A DNA stretch of 64,000 bases from Streptomyces yangpuensis (GCF_001005295.1 NZ_LBMK01000007.1:167920-231919); one strand, 5' to 3'. Positions 9,669-18,008 are shown, counted from the first letter of the stretch. Program-made: numbers and translations. Notes: generated by a model from the letters alone, not told the origin.

Positions 9669-10435
9669 CCCTCCTCGTCCACGACGTCACGCTCACCTAC
9701 CCCGACGGGGAGAGCCGGCTCACCGCCCTGGACGCGGTCGGCCTGGAGGTGCCCGCCGGAACCCTCACGGCGGTGATCGGGCCCTCCGGCTCCGGCAAGT
9801 CCTCCCTCCTCGCCGTCGCCGCCACCCTCGTCACCCCGGACAGCGGCCGGGTCGTCGTCGCGGGGGAGGACACGACGCGGCTCGGCCCCGCCGAGAAGTC
9901 GGCCCTGCGGCGGGAGAAGATCGGCATCGTCTTCCAGCAGCCGAACCTGCTGGCCTCGCTGACCGCCGCCGAGCAGCTCCAGGTCATGGCGCACGTGGCG
10001 GGACGGCCCGCGAAGGCCGTCCGCGGGCGCGCGCTGGAGCTGCTGGACGCGGTGGGCCTGGCCGACAAGGCCGACAAGCGTCCCCACCAGCTCTCCGGCG
10101 GCCAGCGCCAGCGGATCAACATCGCCCGCGCGCTGATGAACGAGCCCGCCGTGCTGCTGGTCGACGAGCCGACGAGCGCCCTCGACCACGAGCGAGGCGC
10201 GGCCGTGCTGGACCTGCTGGTCACCCTGACGCGCGAGCGCTCCACCGCCACCGTGCTGGTCACCCACGACCACGCCCACCTGGAGCGGATGGACCGTACG
10301 GCGACGATGGCCGACGGCCGGCTCACCGGCGCCGGAGCGGACGCCCCGGCGGGTACGGTCCTGGGAGCCCAGGGCGCTGCCGGGGGTGCTCAGCGCGCAG
10401 GCGCGCCCTCCGCCCGGGCGGAGGGCGCCAGGTAG
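9665..10435 (+). CDS. ABC transporter ATP-binding protein (LolD/MacB type)
   Basis: ATPase partner of the upstream permease, 256 residues. Walker A is GPSGSGKSS (about residues 39-47), Q-loop VFQQPNLL, signature LSGGQRQRINIARAL, Walker B VLLVDEPTSALD and H-loop THD. The C-terminal 30 residues beyond the domain are Ala/Gly-rich and unstructured; the last codons run through a 26-bp palindrome and overlap the convergent gene's end by 46 bases. Confidence 0.93.
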   Translation: MTLLVHDVTLTYPDGESRLTALDAVGLEVPAGTLTAVIGPSGSGKSSLLAVAATLVTPDSGRVVVAGEDTTRLGPAEKSALRREKIGIVFQQPNLLASLTAAEQLQVMAHVAGRPAKAVRGRALELLDAVGLADKADKRPHQLSGGQRQRINIARALMNEPAVLLVDEPTSALDHERGAAVLDLLVTLTRERSTATVLVTHDHAHLERMDRTATMADGRLTGAGADAPAGTVLGAQGAAGGAQRAGAPSARAEGAR

Positions 10436-11907
10436 GCGCGGTAGCCGGGCAGGCCCGGGAGCGCGGGCAGGTCGTGCGGGCGCCACCGTGCGGCCCAGGG
10501 CGGGGGAGGGGCGCCACCGGCGACGAGGACCGCCGTCGGCGTGGTGCGGGCGAGGCGGACGAGTCCGGCGGCGCTGATGCTGCCGTCGTGGCCGCCGAGG
10601 ACCTGGCGCGAGGCGCATCCCGTGCGGAAGCCCGTCCGGACCGCCTCCGCGCCGCTGACCAGGCACGGCGGCCGCAGTCCCTGCGTGCGCAGTTCGGCGG
10701 CCACGGCGGTGAAGGCGGCCGCGGTCGCCCGGCTGCGGGCACCCACGCCGGCGGTGATCGCCAGCTGGAGTGCGAAGTGCGCGGCCAGCGCCAGACAGAG
10801 CCCGGTCAGGACGAGCGGGCGCCCGCGGGCCGCGGCGAACACCCGGGCCAGGCAGTACGCCACCGGGAGGGAGAGCAGCGCGTAGGCGGGCAGCAGGAAG
10901 CGGGGAGCTGCGTAGCCGACGAACAGCAGGTACGGCGCCGCGACCGACAGTGCGGCGGCGGTGGGCACGAGGAGTGTGCGCCACGGGCCGGGGCCGCCGC
11001 GGTGGGCGACGGCCAGGCCGCCCGCGACGAGGACCGGAAGGACGAGCCACCACAGGCCCGTCACCGGCTGGCTCCACGGCACGTCGCAGGGACGGCACAG
11101 GGTACGGCCGCCGAGGGCACGCAGGTGGTCCCCGAGGGCGGGGTGCCAGCCGAGACCGCCCTGGATCTCGCCGGCGCGGTGCAGGCGGGCGAGGATGCCG
11201 CCGTAGTGCAGCTCGGCCTCGACGGCCCAGGACGCCCCGCCGAGCACGGCGCCGGCCGCGACGGCCGCCGGGAGGGCGGGCCGACGCCACTGCGGGACGA
11301 CGACCGAGGCGCAGACCAGGGGCAGGGCGAGCCAGAGCGCGTCGGCGGGGCGCATGAGCGCCGCCAGCGCGGTCGCGGCGCAGAGCCCGGCGAGCGCCCG
11401 CCGGTCGCCGGGGGCGCGGGCGGCCCGCAGGAAGCAGCCGACGGCCATCAGCGACCCGAAGGCGACCCAGAGGTTGGGCATGGCCTGCGGCCCGTACGAG
11501 AGCGCCGTCCACAGGCCGGCGAACAGGGCTCCGGCGAGGGCGAGCACGGGGGTGGGCAGCAGCCGCCGCCACAGCCAGAGCGACAGCAGCAGGGCCCCGG
11601 AGGACAGCAGGGCCAGATGGATCCGCAGGACCGTGACGGACGGCGTGAAGGCGGCGACCGGCGCGACGAGGTAGCTGATGCCGCGGGCGCGCGGGGCGCT
11701 GAAGAACGCGGCGGGGGCGTCGCGGGAGACCTGGCTGACGTAGACGGTCTCGTCCCAGCCGAGCCCGGTACCCGGTACCGCCAGGAGCAGCTGCGCGACG
11801 GCGTACGCGGCGGCGACCGGCCCGAGCAGCCACAGATCGCCGTGGCGGCGGACGCGGAGGGCCGGCCGCGGACGCACGGCCGGCTCCGTAAGGGGGTCGG
11901 AAGCCAT
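10390..11907 (-). CDS. Multi-pass membrane protein, GT-C (PMT-like) glycosyltransferase fold
   Basis: About 505 residues with some ten hydrophobic segments. The first outside loop carries GLGWDETVYVSQ, an acidic motif in the place where PMT/ArnT-type lipid-linked glycosyltransferases have their catalytic Asp/Glu, and a large C-terminal extracellular part follows (after about residue 400) with paired cysteines. By family knowledge it would transfer a sugar from a polyprenyl phosphate donor to a wall polymer or protein. ATG at 11907 with GGAGGG before it is a better start than the upstream in-frame ATG at 12006. Donor and acceptor are unknown. Its end overlaps the convergent ABC ATPase gene. 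Confidence 0.72.
   Translation of the reverse strand: MASDPLTEPAVRPRPALRVRRHGDLWLLGPVAAAYAVAQLLLAVPGTGLGWDETVYVSQVSRDAPAAFFSAPRARGISYLVAPVAAFTPSVTVLRIHLALLSSGALLLSLWLWRRLLPTPVLALAGALFAGLWTALSYGPQAMPNLWVAFGSLMAVGCFLRAARAPGDRRALAGLCAATALAALMRPADALWLALPLVCASVVVPQWRRPALPAAVAAGAVLGGASWAVEAELHYGGILARLHRAGEIQGGLGWHPALGDHLRALGGRTLCRPCDVPWSQPVTGLWWLVLPVLVAGGLAVAHRGGPGPWRTLLVPTAAALSVAAPYLLFVGYAAPRFLLPAYALLSLPVAYCLARVFAAARGRPLVLTGLCLALAAHFALQLAITAGVGARSRATAAAFTAVAAELRTQGLRPPCLVSGAEAVRTGFRTGCASRQVLGGHDGSISAAGLVRLARTTPTAVLVAGGAPPPPWAARWRPHDLPALPGLPGYRAYLAPSARAEGAPAR
10403..10428. terminator. Perfect 26-bp palindrome at a convergent gene overlap
   Basis: Bases 10403-10428 are perfectly self-complementary around CCC|GGG at 10415/10416. 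The element lies inside the last codons of both convergent genes, so both proteins end with nearly the same peptide (APSARAEGA). It probably acts as a two-way terminator. Confidence 0.65.
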
Positions 11908-12011
11908 GGGCGGCCCTCCGGGGGCGGGACGGGAGGCGGACGGGACTGCCCACGCTGCCCGGCCCGGCAGCACCCCGCCAGCGGAGAGCGGCGGCCGGCC
12001 GTACACGGCGC

Positions 12012-12041
12012 GAGCCCCGCCGGACGGATCCGGCGGGGCTC
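12012..12041 (-). terminator. allR terminator hairpin
   Basis: Thirteen-base perfect arms (12012-12024 and 12029-12041) around a four-base loop, 46 bases past the allR stop. The right arm is part of a direct repeat, CGGCGGGGCTCGGTGT at 12031 and 12049. Confidence 0.65.
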
Positions 12042-12086
12042 GGTGTACGGCGGGGCTCGGTGTCCGGCAGAGCCGGGAATCTCCGG

Positions 12087-12890
12087 TTACGCCGGGGTCT
12101 GGTTGGACAGGGCCACCGACAGCTCGGCGGCGACGTTCTGGAGGATCGGGACGAAGGACTCGGTCACGGCCTCGGTGACGCGGCCGGCCGGGCCGGAGAT
12201 GGAGATCGCGGCGGCGGTCGGCGAGTTCGGCACCGACACGGCCAGGCAGCGGACCCCTATCTCCTGCTCGTTGTCGTCGACCGCGTAGCCGGCCCGGCGG
12301 ACCTGCTCCAGCGCCTCCAGGAAGCCCTCGGGTGTGGTGATGGTCTTCTCGGTCGCGGCAGGCATCCCGGTGCGCGCGAGGAGGGCCCGTACCTCGTCGG
12401 CGGGGGTGTGGGCGAGGAGGGCCTTGCCCACGCCGGTGGAGTGCGGCAGCACCCGGCGGCCGACCTCGGTGAACATGCGCATGGAGTGCTTGGACGGCAC
12501 CTGGGCGACGTAGACGATCTCGTCCCCGTCGAGCAGGGCCATGTTCGCCGTCTCACCGGTCTCCTCGACCAGACGGGCGAGGTAGGGGCGGGCCCAGGTG
12601 CCGAGGAGGCGCGACGCGGACTCGCCGAGACGGATCAGGCGGGGACCGAGGGAGTACCGTCGGTTGGGCTGCTGGCGTACATACCCGCAGGCCACCAGCG
12701 TGCGCATCAGGCGGTGGATCGTGGGCAGGGGCAGGCCGCTGGCGGCGGACAGTTCGCTGAGGCCGACCTCGCCCCCGGCGTCCGCCATGCGTTCGAGCAG
12801 ATCGAAGGCGCGCTCGAGGGACTGGACGCCACCGCTGGCGGCAGGGGTCTTCGAGGAAGCGTCGGTGGTGCTGGCGCTGGACGTCGGCAC
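12087..12890 (-). CDS. allR: IclR-family regulator of allantoin use (AllR)
   Basis: Transcription regulator of 267 residues. The winged helix covers about residues 20-82 (SLERAFDLLERMADAGGEVG, LSELSAASGLPLPTIHRLMRTL split across it), followed by the IclR effector domain (about 95-262) with STGVGKALLAH and GVRCLAVSVPN. In Streptomyces the IclR protein next to allantoinase and allantoicase, AllR, represses allantoin and glyoxylate genes; position and family support the same role here. The start is GTG 12890 with AAGGA eight bases before it. Its promoter at 13070-13099 contains the same 15-base element as the aceB promoter, so autoregulation is likely. The ligand is probably allantoate or glyoxylate (family inference). 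Confidence 0.9.
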   Translation of the reverse strand: MPTSSASTTDASSKTPAASGGVQSLERAFDLLERMADAGGEVGLSELSAASGLPLPTIHRLMRTLVACGYVRQQPNRRYSLGPRLIRLGESASRLLGTWARPYLARLVEETGETANMALLDGDEIVYVAQVPSKHSMRMFTEVGRRVLPHSTGVGKALLAHTPADEVRALLARTGMPAATEKTITTPEGFLEALEQVRRAGYAVDDNEQEIGVRCLAVSVPNSPTAAAISISGPAGRVTEAVTESFVPILQNVAAELSVALSNQTPA

Positions 12891-13069
12891 GGCGCGGTCC
12901 TTTCGGTGCTGGCAGGCAAGGGAGCAGCCTACCCGGCGGCCGGCGTCGGCCCCAGTCCTGGGGTCGGGGCCGTCGCCGCCGGTCAGAGGTGGTTTGTCCT
13001 GGTGGCGGACATCCTCGGGAAGTTATCCGTCCGACTCCCGGTGGCGGTAGCTACATTCTGTATGGCGAA

Positions 13070-13099
13070 ATATTAATTCCATCTTGTGGAAACATCCAA
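13070..13099 (-). promoter_or_regulatory. allR promoter with AllR-type operator in the spacer
   Basis: On the minus strand TTGGAT (13094-13099) and TAATAT (13070-13075) are 18 bases apart. The spacer holds TTCCA-CAAGA-TGGAA (13077-13091), a perfect 5-5-5 inverted repeat. The layout matches the aceB promoter. Confidence 0.65.
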
Positions 13100-13185
13100 T
13101 TGCGGTCCTGGTGTGTCAGTGGTCCGTCCGGGCGCTCTTGACTGCTCCCGGATCGCCGTGAAGACTCCGTCAACAGAACGTTGAA

Positions 13186-13200
13186 TTTCGCTCTGTGGAA
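13186..13200 (+). promoter_or_regulatory. Second AllR-type site before allB
   Basis: TTTCG-CTCTG-TGGAA keeps the right half (TGTGGAA) of the allR-side site and is preceded by TTGAA, as in the aceB promoter. It ends 18 bases before the allB start, so bound repressor would block transcription or its first steps. Confidence 0.5.
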
Positions 13201-13218
13201 GTAGATGGGGAGGTTCCG

Positions 13219-14562
13219 GTGGCCGACGTGGCTGTGGAACTGGTACTGCGCTCGACGCGCGTCATCACCCCCGAGGGGACGCGCGCCGCCTCGGTCGCCG
13301 TTGCCGGCGGGAAGATCACGGCTGTGCTGGCACACGACGCCGAGGTACCGGACGGAGCCCGGCTGCAGGACTTCGGCGACGACGTCCTGCTCCCCGGCCT
13401 GGTCGACACCCACGTCCACGTGAACGACCCGGGCCGCACCGAGTGGGAGGGCTTCTGGACGGCCACCCGCGCGGCCGCCGCCGGCGGCATCACCACCATC
13501 CTCGACATGCCGCTCAACTCCCTCCCGCCGACCACCACGGTCGACAACCTGCGCGTCAAGCAGGAGGTCGCCCGCGCCAAGGCGCACGTGGACGTCGGCT
13601 TCTGGGGCGGCGCCCTCCCGGACAACGTCAAGGACCTGGCTCCGCTGCACGACGCCGGCGTCTACGGCTTCAAATGCTTCCTGTCGCCGTCGGGCGTGGA
13701 GGAGTTCCCCGAGCTCGACCAGGAGCAGCTCGCCACCTCCCTCGCAGAGATCACCGGCTTCGGCGGCCTGCTCATCGTGCACGCCGAGGACCCGCACCAC
13801 CTCGACGCCGCCCCCGTCGTCCCGGGCCCCAAGTACGCCGACTTCCTCGCCTCCCGGCCGCGCGACGCCGAGAACACCGCCATCGGCAACCTGATCGCCC
13901 AGGCCAAGCGGCTGAACGCGCGCGTCCACGTCCTGCACCTGTCCTCCTCCGACGCGCTGCCGCTGATCGCCGCCGCCAAGGCCGAGGGCGTCCGCATCAC
14001 CGTTGAGTCCTGCCCGCACTACCTCACCCTGACGGCCGAGGAAGTGCCCGACGGCGCGAGCGAGTTCAAGTGCTGCCCGCCCATCCGCGAGGCCGCCAAC
14101 CAGGACCTCCTGTGGGACGCGCTCGCCGACGGCACCATCGACTGCATCGTCTCCGACCACTCGCCCTCCACCGCGGACCTGAAGACCAGCGACTTCTCCA
14201 CCGCGTGGGGCGGCATCTCCTCCCTCCAGCTGGGCCTGCCCGCCATCTGGACCGAGGCGCGCCGGCGCGGACGCTCCCTGGAGGACGTCGTGCGCTGGAT
14301 GTCCGCCGCCCCGGCCGCCCTCGCGGGTCTGGCGCAGAAGGGCGCGATCGAGGCCGGCCGGGACGCCGACTTCGCCGTGCTCGCCCCCGAAGAAACGTTC
14401 ACCGTGGACCCGGCCGAGCTCCACCACCGCAACCAGGTCACGGCGTACGCGGGCAGGACCCTGCACGGCGTCGTGAAGTCCACCTGGCTGCGCGGCAGGC
14501 AGATCGCCGACCACGGCACCCCGACCGAGCCCACGGGCCTCCTCCTCGAAAGGCAGAACTGA
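13219..14562 (+). CDS. allB: Allantoinase
   Basis: Opens the allantoin ring to allantoate in the cytoplasm. The 447-residue cyclic amidohydrolase has LPGLVDTHVHVNDPGRTEWEG near residue 55 (written in parts: DTHVHVND then GRTEWEG) with the HxH metal pair, GFKCFL with the Lys that is carboxylated to bridge two metals, HAEDPHH, HVLHLSSSDA and CIVSDHSPS, which is a complete dinuclear site. GTG 13219 has GGGAGG six bases upstream; an in-frame GTG at 13195 would lie inside the operator-like site. allC-type follow-up is done by allantoicase, whose gene starts three bases after this stop. Confidence 0.96.
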   Translation: MADVAVELVLRSTRVITPEGTRAASVAVAGGKITAVLAHDAEVPDGARLQDFGDDVLLPGLVDTHVHVNDPGRTEWEGFWTATRAAAAGGITTILDMPLNSLPPTTTVDNLRVKQEVARAKAHVDVGFWGGALPDNVKDLAPLHDAGVYGFKCFLSPSGVEEFPELDQEQLATSLAEITGFGGLLIVHAEDPHHLDAAPVVPGPKYADFLASRPRDAENTAIGNLIAQAKRLNARVHVLHLSSSDALPLIAAAKAEGVRITVESCPHYLTLTAEEVPDGASEFKCCPPIREAANQDLLWDALADGTIDCIVSDHSPSTADLKTSDFSTAWGGISSLQLGLPAIWTEARRRGRSLEDVVRWMSAAPAALAGLAQKGAIEAGRDADFAVLAPEETFTVDPAELHHRNQVTAYAGRTLHGVVKSTWLRGRQIADHGTPTEPTGLLLERQN

Positions 14563-14565
14563 CCA

Positions 14566-15684
14566 GTGGCGATTGAATCCTTCACCGGCAACGCGAACCC
14601 GTACGGGGGCGGCGACCCGTACGCGGACTACCGCACCGCGGACTTCCCCTTCGCCCAGTACGCGAACCTCGCCGCCCGTGAGCTGGGCGCCGGTGTCATC
14701 GCCGCCAACGACGAGTTCTTCGCCCAGCGCGAGAACCTGCTGATCTCCGAGGCCGCGCACTTCGACCCCGAGGACTTCGGCCACAAGGGCAAGGTCATGG
14801 ACGGCTGGGAGACCCGCCGCCGCCGCGGTGTTTCCGCCACCCAGCCCTGGCCGACCCCCGAGGACCACGACTGGGCGCTGGTGCGCCTGGGCGCGCCCGG
14901 CGTCATCCGCGGCATCGTCGTCGACACCGCCCACTTCCGCGGCAACATGCCGCAGGCCGTCTCCATCGAGGCCACCAACTGGGAGGGCGCCCTCGCGCCG
15001 ACCCCGGAGGAGCTCCAGGGCGACGACGTGAAGTGGACGACCGTCGTGCCCCGCACGGCGGTTGGCGGCCATGCCGCCAACGGCTTCGAGGTCGACACCG
15101 AGCAGCGCTTCACGCACCTGCGCGTCAACCAGCACCCCGACGGCGGCATCGCCCGCCTGCGCGTCTACGGCGAGGTCCTGCCCGACCCGAGGTGGCTCGC
15201 GGCGCTCGGCTCCTTCGACGTGGTGGCGCTGGAGAACGGCGGCTCCGTGCAGGACGCCTCCAACCGCTTCTACTCCCCGCCGACCAACACCATCAACCCG
15301 GGCCGCTCCCGCAAGATGGACGACGGCTGGGAGACCGCCCGCCGCCGCGACAACGGCAACGACTGGATCCGCTACCAGCTCGTCACCGAGTCCGAGATCC
15401 GCGCCGTCGAGATCGACACCGCGTACCTCAAGGGCAACTCGGCCGGCTGGGCCTCGCTGTCGGTGAAGACGGGCGAGGAGGGTGAGTGGACGGAGTTCCT
15501 GCCGCGCACCCGCCTGCAGCCCGACACCAACCACCGCTTCGTCCTGGACACCCCGGCTGTGGGCACCCACGTACGGATCGACATCTTCCCGGACGGCGGC
15601 TTCTCCCGCCTGCGGCTCTTCGGCTCGCTGACGGAGGCCGGCGCGGCGGCGCTGACCGCCCGCCACCAGGAGCTGGGCGGCTGA
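14566..15684 (+). CDS. alc: Allantoicase
   Basis: Hydrolyses allantoate to ureidoglycolate and urea. The protein has 372 residues and the family's tandem repeat: two related jelly-roll halves, seen as GKVMDGWETRRRRG and HFRGNMPQAVSIEA in the first half and RKMDDGWETARRRD and YLKGNSAGWASLSV in the second. It starts with GTG three bases after the allB stop, so the two form one operon. The later step to glyoxylate (ureidoglycolate lyase) is not encoded here. A strong 15-base hairpin follows 68 bases downstream. Confidence 0.96.
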   Translation: MAIESFTGNANPYGGGDPYADYRTADFPFAQYANLAARELGAGVIAANDEFFAQRENLLISEAAHFDPEDFGHKGKVMDGWETRRRRGVSATQPWPTPEDHDWALVRLGAPGVIRGIVVDTAHFRGNMPQAVSIEATNWEGALAPTPEELQGDDVKWTTVVPRTAVGGHAANGFEVDTEQRFTHLRVNQHPDGGIARLRVYGEVLPDPRWLAALGSFDVVALENGGSVQDASNRFYSPPTNTINPGRSRKMDDGWETARRRDNGNDWIRYQLVTESEIRAVEIDTAYLKGNSAGWASLSVKTGEEGEWTEFLPRTRLQPDTNHRFVLDTPAVGTHVRIDIFPDGGFSRLRLFGSLTEAGAAALTARHQELGG

Positions 15685-15739
15685 CCCCGTTCCCCTGACC
15701 GCCCCGGGGGCCGACACCCCCGGGGCCCGCACACCCCCC

Positions 15740-16170
15740 GGGGCCGCACGTCCCGCCGGGGCGCACCGCACGCCGGTGCGCCCCGGCGGCGGTTCGTGGC
15801 GGGCGGTCCTGCGCCAGCCGACGGGGGTCTGGCCGGCCGGCCCGGCCTGCAGTTCGGAACGGACGAGTTCCAGCAGACGGCCCGCCCAGGTGCCGCCCCG
15901 GCCCCAGCAGGCGTGCGCCACGGCCGGACAGGTGACGTCGCCGACGGTGGTCGGGGCGGGGTGGTCGTTGCGCAGGGCCCCGCCACCAGCACCCGGAGCG
16001 GGTGGTCCTTGCGGTCCGTGTCGCCGAGCGGGTAGTGCCGTACGGTCTCGGGAACGGCCAGGCAGGCGGCCCGGACGGCGGCCCGGTCGTTCTCCGTACG
16101 GTCCGCCGGGAAGCCGTCCACCGCGGCGAGGCAGCGGGCGGTGGTGCGCAGGCGTGCCCGTCGTGTGCCG
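15740..16170 (-). pseudogene. Frame-damaged gene of unknown function
   Basis: Two adjoining minus-strand segments in different frames both show strong coding bias (nearly every third base G or C, plausible amino-acid mix). The first, from about 16165 down to 15985, reads CLAAVDGFPADRTENDRAAV and ends near DHPLRVLVAG; the second, from about 15980 to 15790, reads NDHPAPTTVGDVTCPAVAHA and later TWAGRLLELVRSELQ. Joining them needs one frameshift in the run CAGGGCCCCGCC at 15973-15984. No start codon with a ribosome site is evident, and the second frame runs without a stop into the antisense of alc. It is either a decaying gene or a sequencing indel. I do not recognise the family. Confidence 0.4.
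15753..15789 (+). terminator. allB-alc operon terminator
   Basis: Fifteen-base perfect arms (15753-15767 and 15775-15789) around a seven-base loop, 68 bases past the alc stop. Confidence 0.75.
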
Positions 16171-16215
16171 AGGGCGCCGTGTGATGATGTGCGTCCACTT
16201 CCGGGGGAGGCGACG

Positions 16216-17073
16216 GTGCTGAGAAGGGGCGCGCGGTGGGCGGCGGGCGCGACGGCCGCGGTCTGCGTGCTGCTGCTCCTGGGCCCGGGCACACCGGGTG
16301 GTGGCGCGTCTCGCATCGCGGAGGCCGTCCCGGACCGGGTCGCCACGTGGAACATCTGCAATCCGTGCGGCGGGAGCCGGCAGAACTACGGCCGGGCGAC
16401 GGAGATCGCCGCGTACGCGCCGCAGGTCGTCGGCCTGCAGGAGGCGTGCGTACGGGATGTCGAGCAGATCCGTGACCATCTGGAGGAGGCCTACGGGCTG
16501 GTCTACCGGGTCGAGTACGGGCCGGTCCTGCAGAACTGGAACCGCTGCGGCGGTCTGCCGTGGCGGCCGGGCGGCTACGGCCAGGCCATCCTCTCGGCGG
16601 CGCCGATGACGGACCGGGTGAGCGTCGAATACCCCGACGGCGGCTCCGAGGACCGCGGATACCTGGCCGTCACCACGCTGGTGGGCGGCCGGCCCGTCCG
16701 CGTCTTCAACACCCACCTCGCCGAGCGCCGGCAGGCGGAGGTACGGGCCGGCCAGGTGAAGGTGCTCGCGGCGGAGGTCGAGCGCCACGACCGCGCGATC
16801 GTCCTCGGCGACTTCAACGCCGCGCCGCACGCCGCCGAACTCACCCCGATGTGGTCCCTGGCCACGGACCCGGACCCGGGCTGCCGCCCCTCGGCCGCCT
16901 CCGCCGATGCCGACGCCGACGCCGACGCCGACGCCTGTACGGCGACCACCGACTGGAACAGCAAGTTCGACTACGTCTTCCTGCGCGGCATCACCCCGCG
17001 CACACACCACGTCCGCCCCAGCCCCCACTCGGACCACCACCTGCTGCACACCGACCTGAACCCGACCAGGTAA
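16216..17073 (+). CDS. Secreted endonuclease/exonuclease/phosphatase-family protein
   Basis: Exported EEP-fold hydrolase of about 285 residues. After RRGAR comes a hydrophobic signal segment (about residues 8-28). The domain shows VATWNIC (metal Asn), VVGLQEAC (metal Glu), FNTHLAERRQAEVRAGQ, VLGDFNAAPH (Asp and Asn), FDYVFL and the final SDHHLL (catalytic His), so the active site is complete. An Ala-Asp repeat coded by tandem GCCGAC (16903-16935) sits in a loop. Four or more cysteines fit a secreted enzyme. GTG 16216 with GGGGGAGG five bases upstream is preferred over 16141. Substrate could be nucleic acid, lipid or phosphoester. Confidence 0.85.
   Translation: MLRRGARWAAGATAAVCVLLLLGPGTPGGGASRIAEAVPDRVATWNICNPCGGSRQNYGRATEIAAYAPQVVGLQEACVRDVEQIRDHLEEAYGLVYRVEYGPVLQNWNRCGGLPWRPGGYGQAILSAAPMTDRVSVEYPDGGSEDRGYLAVTTLVGGRPVRVFNTHLAERRQAEVRAGQVKVLAAEVERHDRAIVLGDFNAAPHAAELTPMWSLATDPDPGCRPSAASADADADADADACTATTDWNSKFDYVFLRGITPRTHHVRPSPHSDHHLLHTDLNPTR
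16903..16935 (+). repeat. GCCGAC microsatellite inside the nuclease-like gene
   Basis: Six-base repeat coding five Ala-Asp pairs plus one Ala. The length is likely to vary between strains without changing the frame. Confidence 0.7.
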
Positions 17074-17093
17074 CAGCCGCCGACCGCCGAGGG

Positions 17094-17828
17094 CTACGCG
17101 GCATGGCCGCCGTCCACCGCGAACTCCGCCCCCGTGACGTAGGCCGCGCCCGGACCGGCGAGGAAGGCCACCACGTCCGCGACCTCCTCCGCCCTGCCGA
17201 AGCGGCCCAGCGCCGTCATGGCCGCCTGCGGGCCCGCGTACGGTCCGTCGGCCGGGTTCATGTCGGTGTCGACCGGCCCCGGATGCACGAGGTTCGCGGT
17301 GATCCCGCGCCCGCCGAGCTCCCGCGCCAGGGCCTTCGTCAGCCCGATCGTCGCGGCCTTGCTCATCGCGTACAGCACCCCGCCCGGCCCGGGCACCCGC
17401 TGCGCCATGCAGCTGCCGATGGTGATGATCCGCCCGCCCTCCCGCATACGCCCCGCGGCAGCCTGGGCCGCGAGGAACGCGCCCCGCACGTTGACGCCGA
17501 GCACCCGGTCGAGGTCGGCCGGCCCGACCTCCTCCATCGGTCCGACCGCCCCCACACCGGCGTTGTTGACGAGCACGTCGAGCCGCCCGAACCGCCGTAC
17601 GGTCTCCCCGACGGCGTTCGCGACCTCCGCCGCGTCCCCCGCGTCCGCCCGCAGCGCGACGGCCCGCCGCCCGAGTGCCTGCACCGCCTTGACCACCCGG
17701 TCCGCGGCCTCGGCATCGCTGACGTAGGTGATGGCGACGTCCGCCCCGTCCTCGGCGAGCCGCACCGCGACCGCCGCCCCGATCCCCCGGCTCCCCCCGG
17801 TCACCAGCGCCACCGCGTTCCTGTCCAT
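17094..17828 (-). CDS. Short-chain dehydrogenase/reductase
   Basis: Classical SDR of 244 residues: nucleotide-binding TGGSRGIG near residue 10, VLVNNAG near residue 85, catalytic Ser in ITIGSCMAQ and YAMSK with Tyr and Lys near residue 155, and HPGPVDTDMN. It closely resembles FabG-like reductases used as general ketone or alcohol oxidoreductases. ATG 17828 has GGAGGAAG before it. It is convergent with the secreted nuclease-like gene (20-base gap) and divergent from the RibD-C-like gene. The substrate is unknown. Confidence 0.92.
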   Translation of the reverse strand: MDRNAVALVTGGSRGIGAAVAVRLAEDGADVAITYVSDAEAADRVVKAVQALGRRAVALRADAGDAAEVANAVGETVRRFGRLDVLVNNAGVGAVGPMEEVGPADLDRVLGVNVRGAFLAAQAAAGRMREGGRIITIGSCMAQRVPGPGGVLYAMSKAATIGLTKALARELGGRGITANLVHPGPVDTDMNPADGPYAGPQAAMTALGRFGRAEEVADVVAFLAGPGAAYVTGAEFAVDGGHAA

Positions 17829-18008
17829 GTGTTCTTCCTCCCACATCGCCCACTTGGTTGCGGGTTCAATCAAATAGCCCCCAACGCCCCACCGCTGGCA
17901 GGAATCCGACCCCGCGTTCAGGCCGTCATTCGCGTGGCGCACCGATGAGTCCGGGGCGGCCCGGGAGTCTGCTCTTGCGTAGGAGCATCGAGCGAGGAGC
18001 GCAGAGGC

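Larger units (their letters stand above)
12891..13218. other. allR-allB divergent control region
   Basis: No gene. It is locally AT-rich around 13050-13100, unlike the rest of the window, and carries the allR promoter with operator, a second operator-like site before allB, an inverted repeat CAAC-AGAAC-GTTG (13171-13183) and a possible allB -35 TTGACT at 13138. Confidence 0.6.
15685..16215. other. Gap between alc and the secreted nuclease-like gene
   Basis: It holds the alc terminator and, on the minus strand, a frame-damaged gene (see the pseudogene entry). The last bases before 16216 carry the GGGGGAGG ribosome site of the next gene. Confidence 0.6.

Noticed and set aside
13051..17853. A minus-strand frame of 1600 codons across the allantoin genes
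   Set aside because: It lies antisense to allB, alc and the nuclease-like gene, its composition is Gly/Val/Arg-rich as in GC-rich shadow frames, and known domains are in the other frames.
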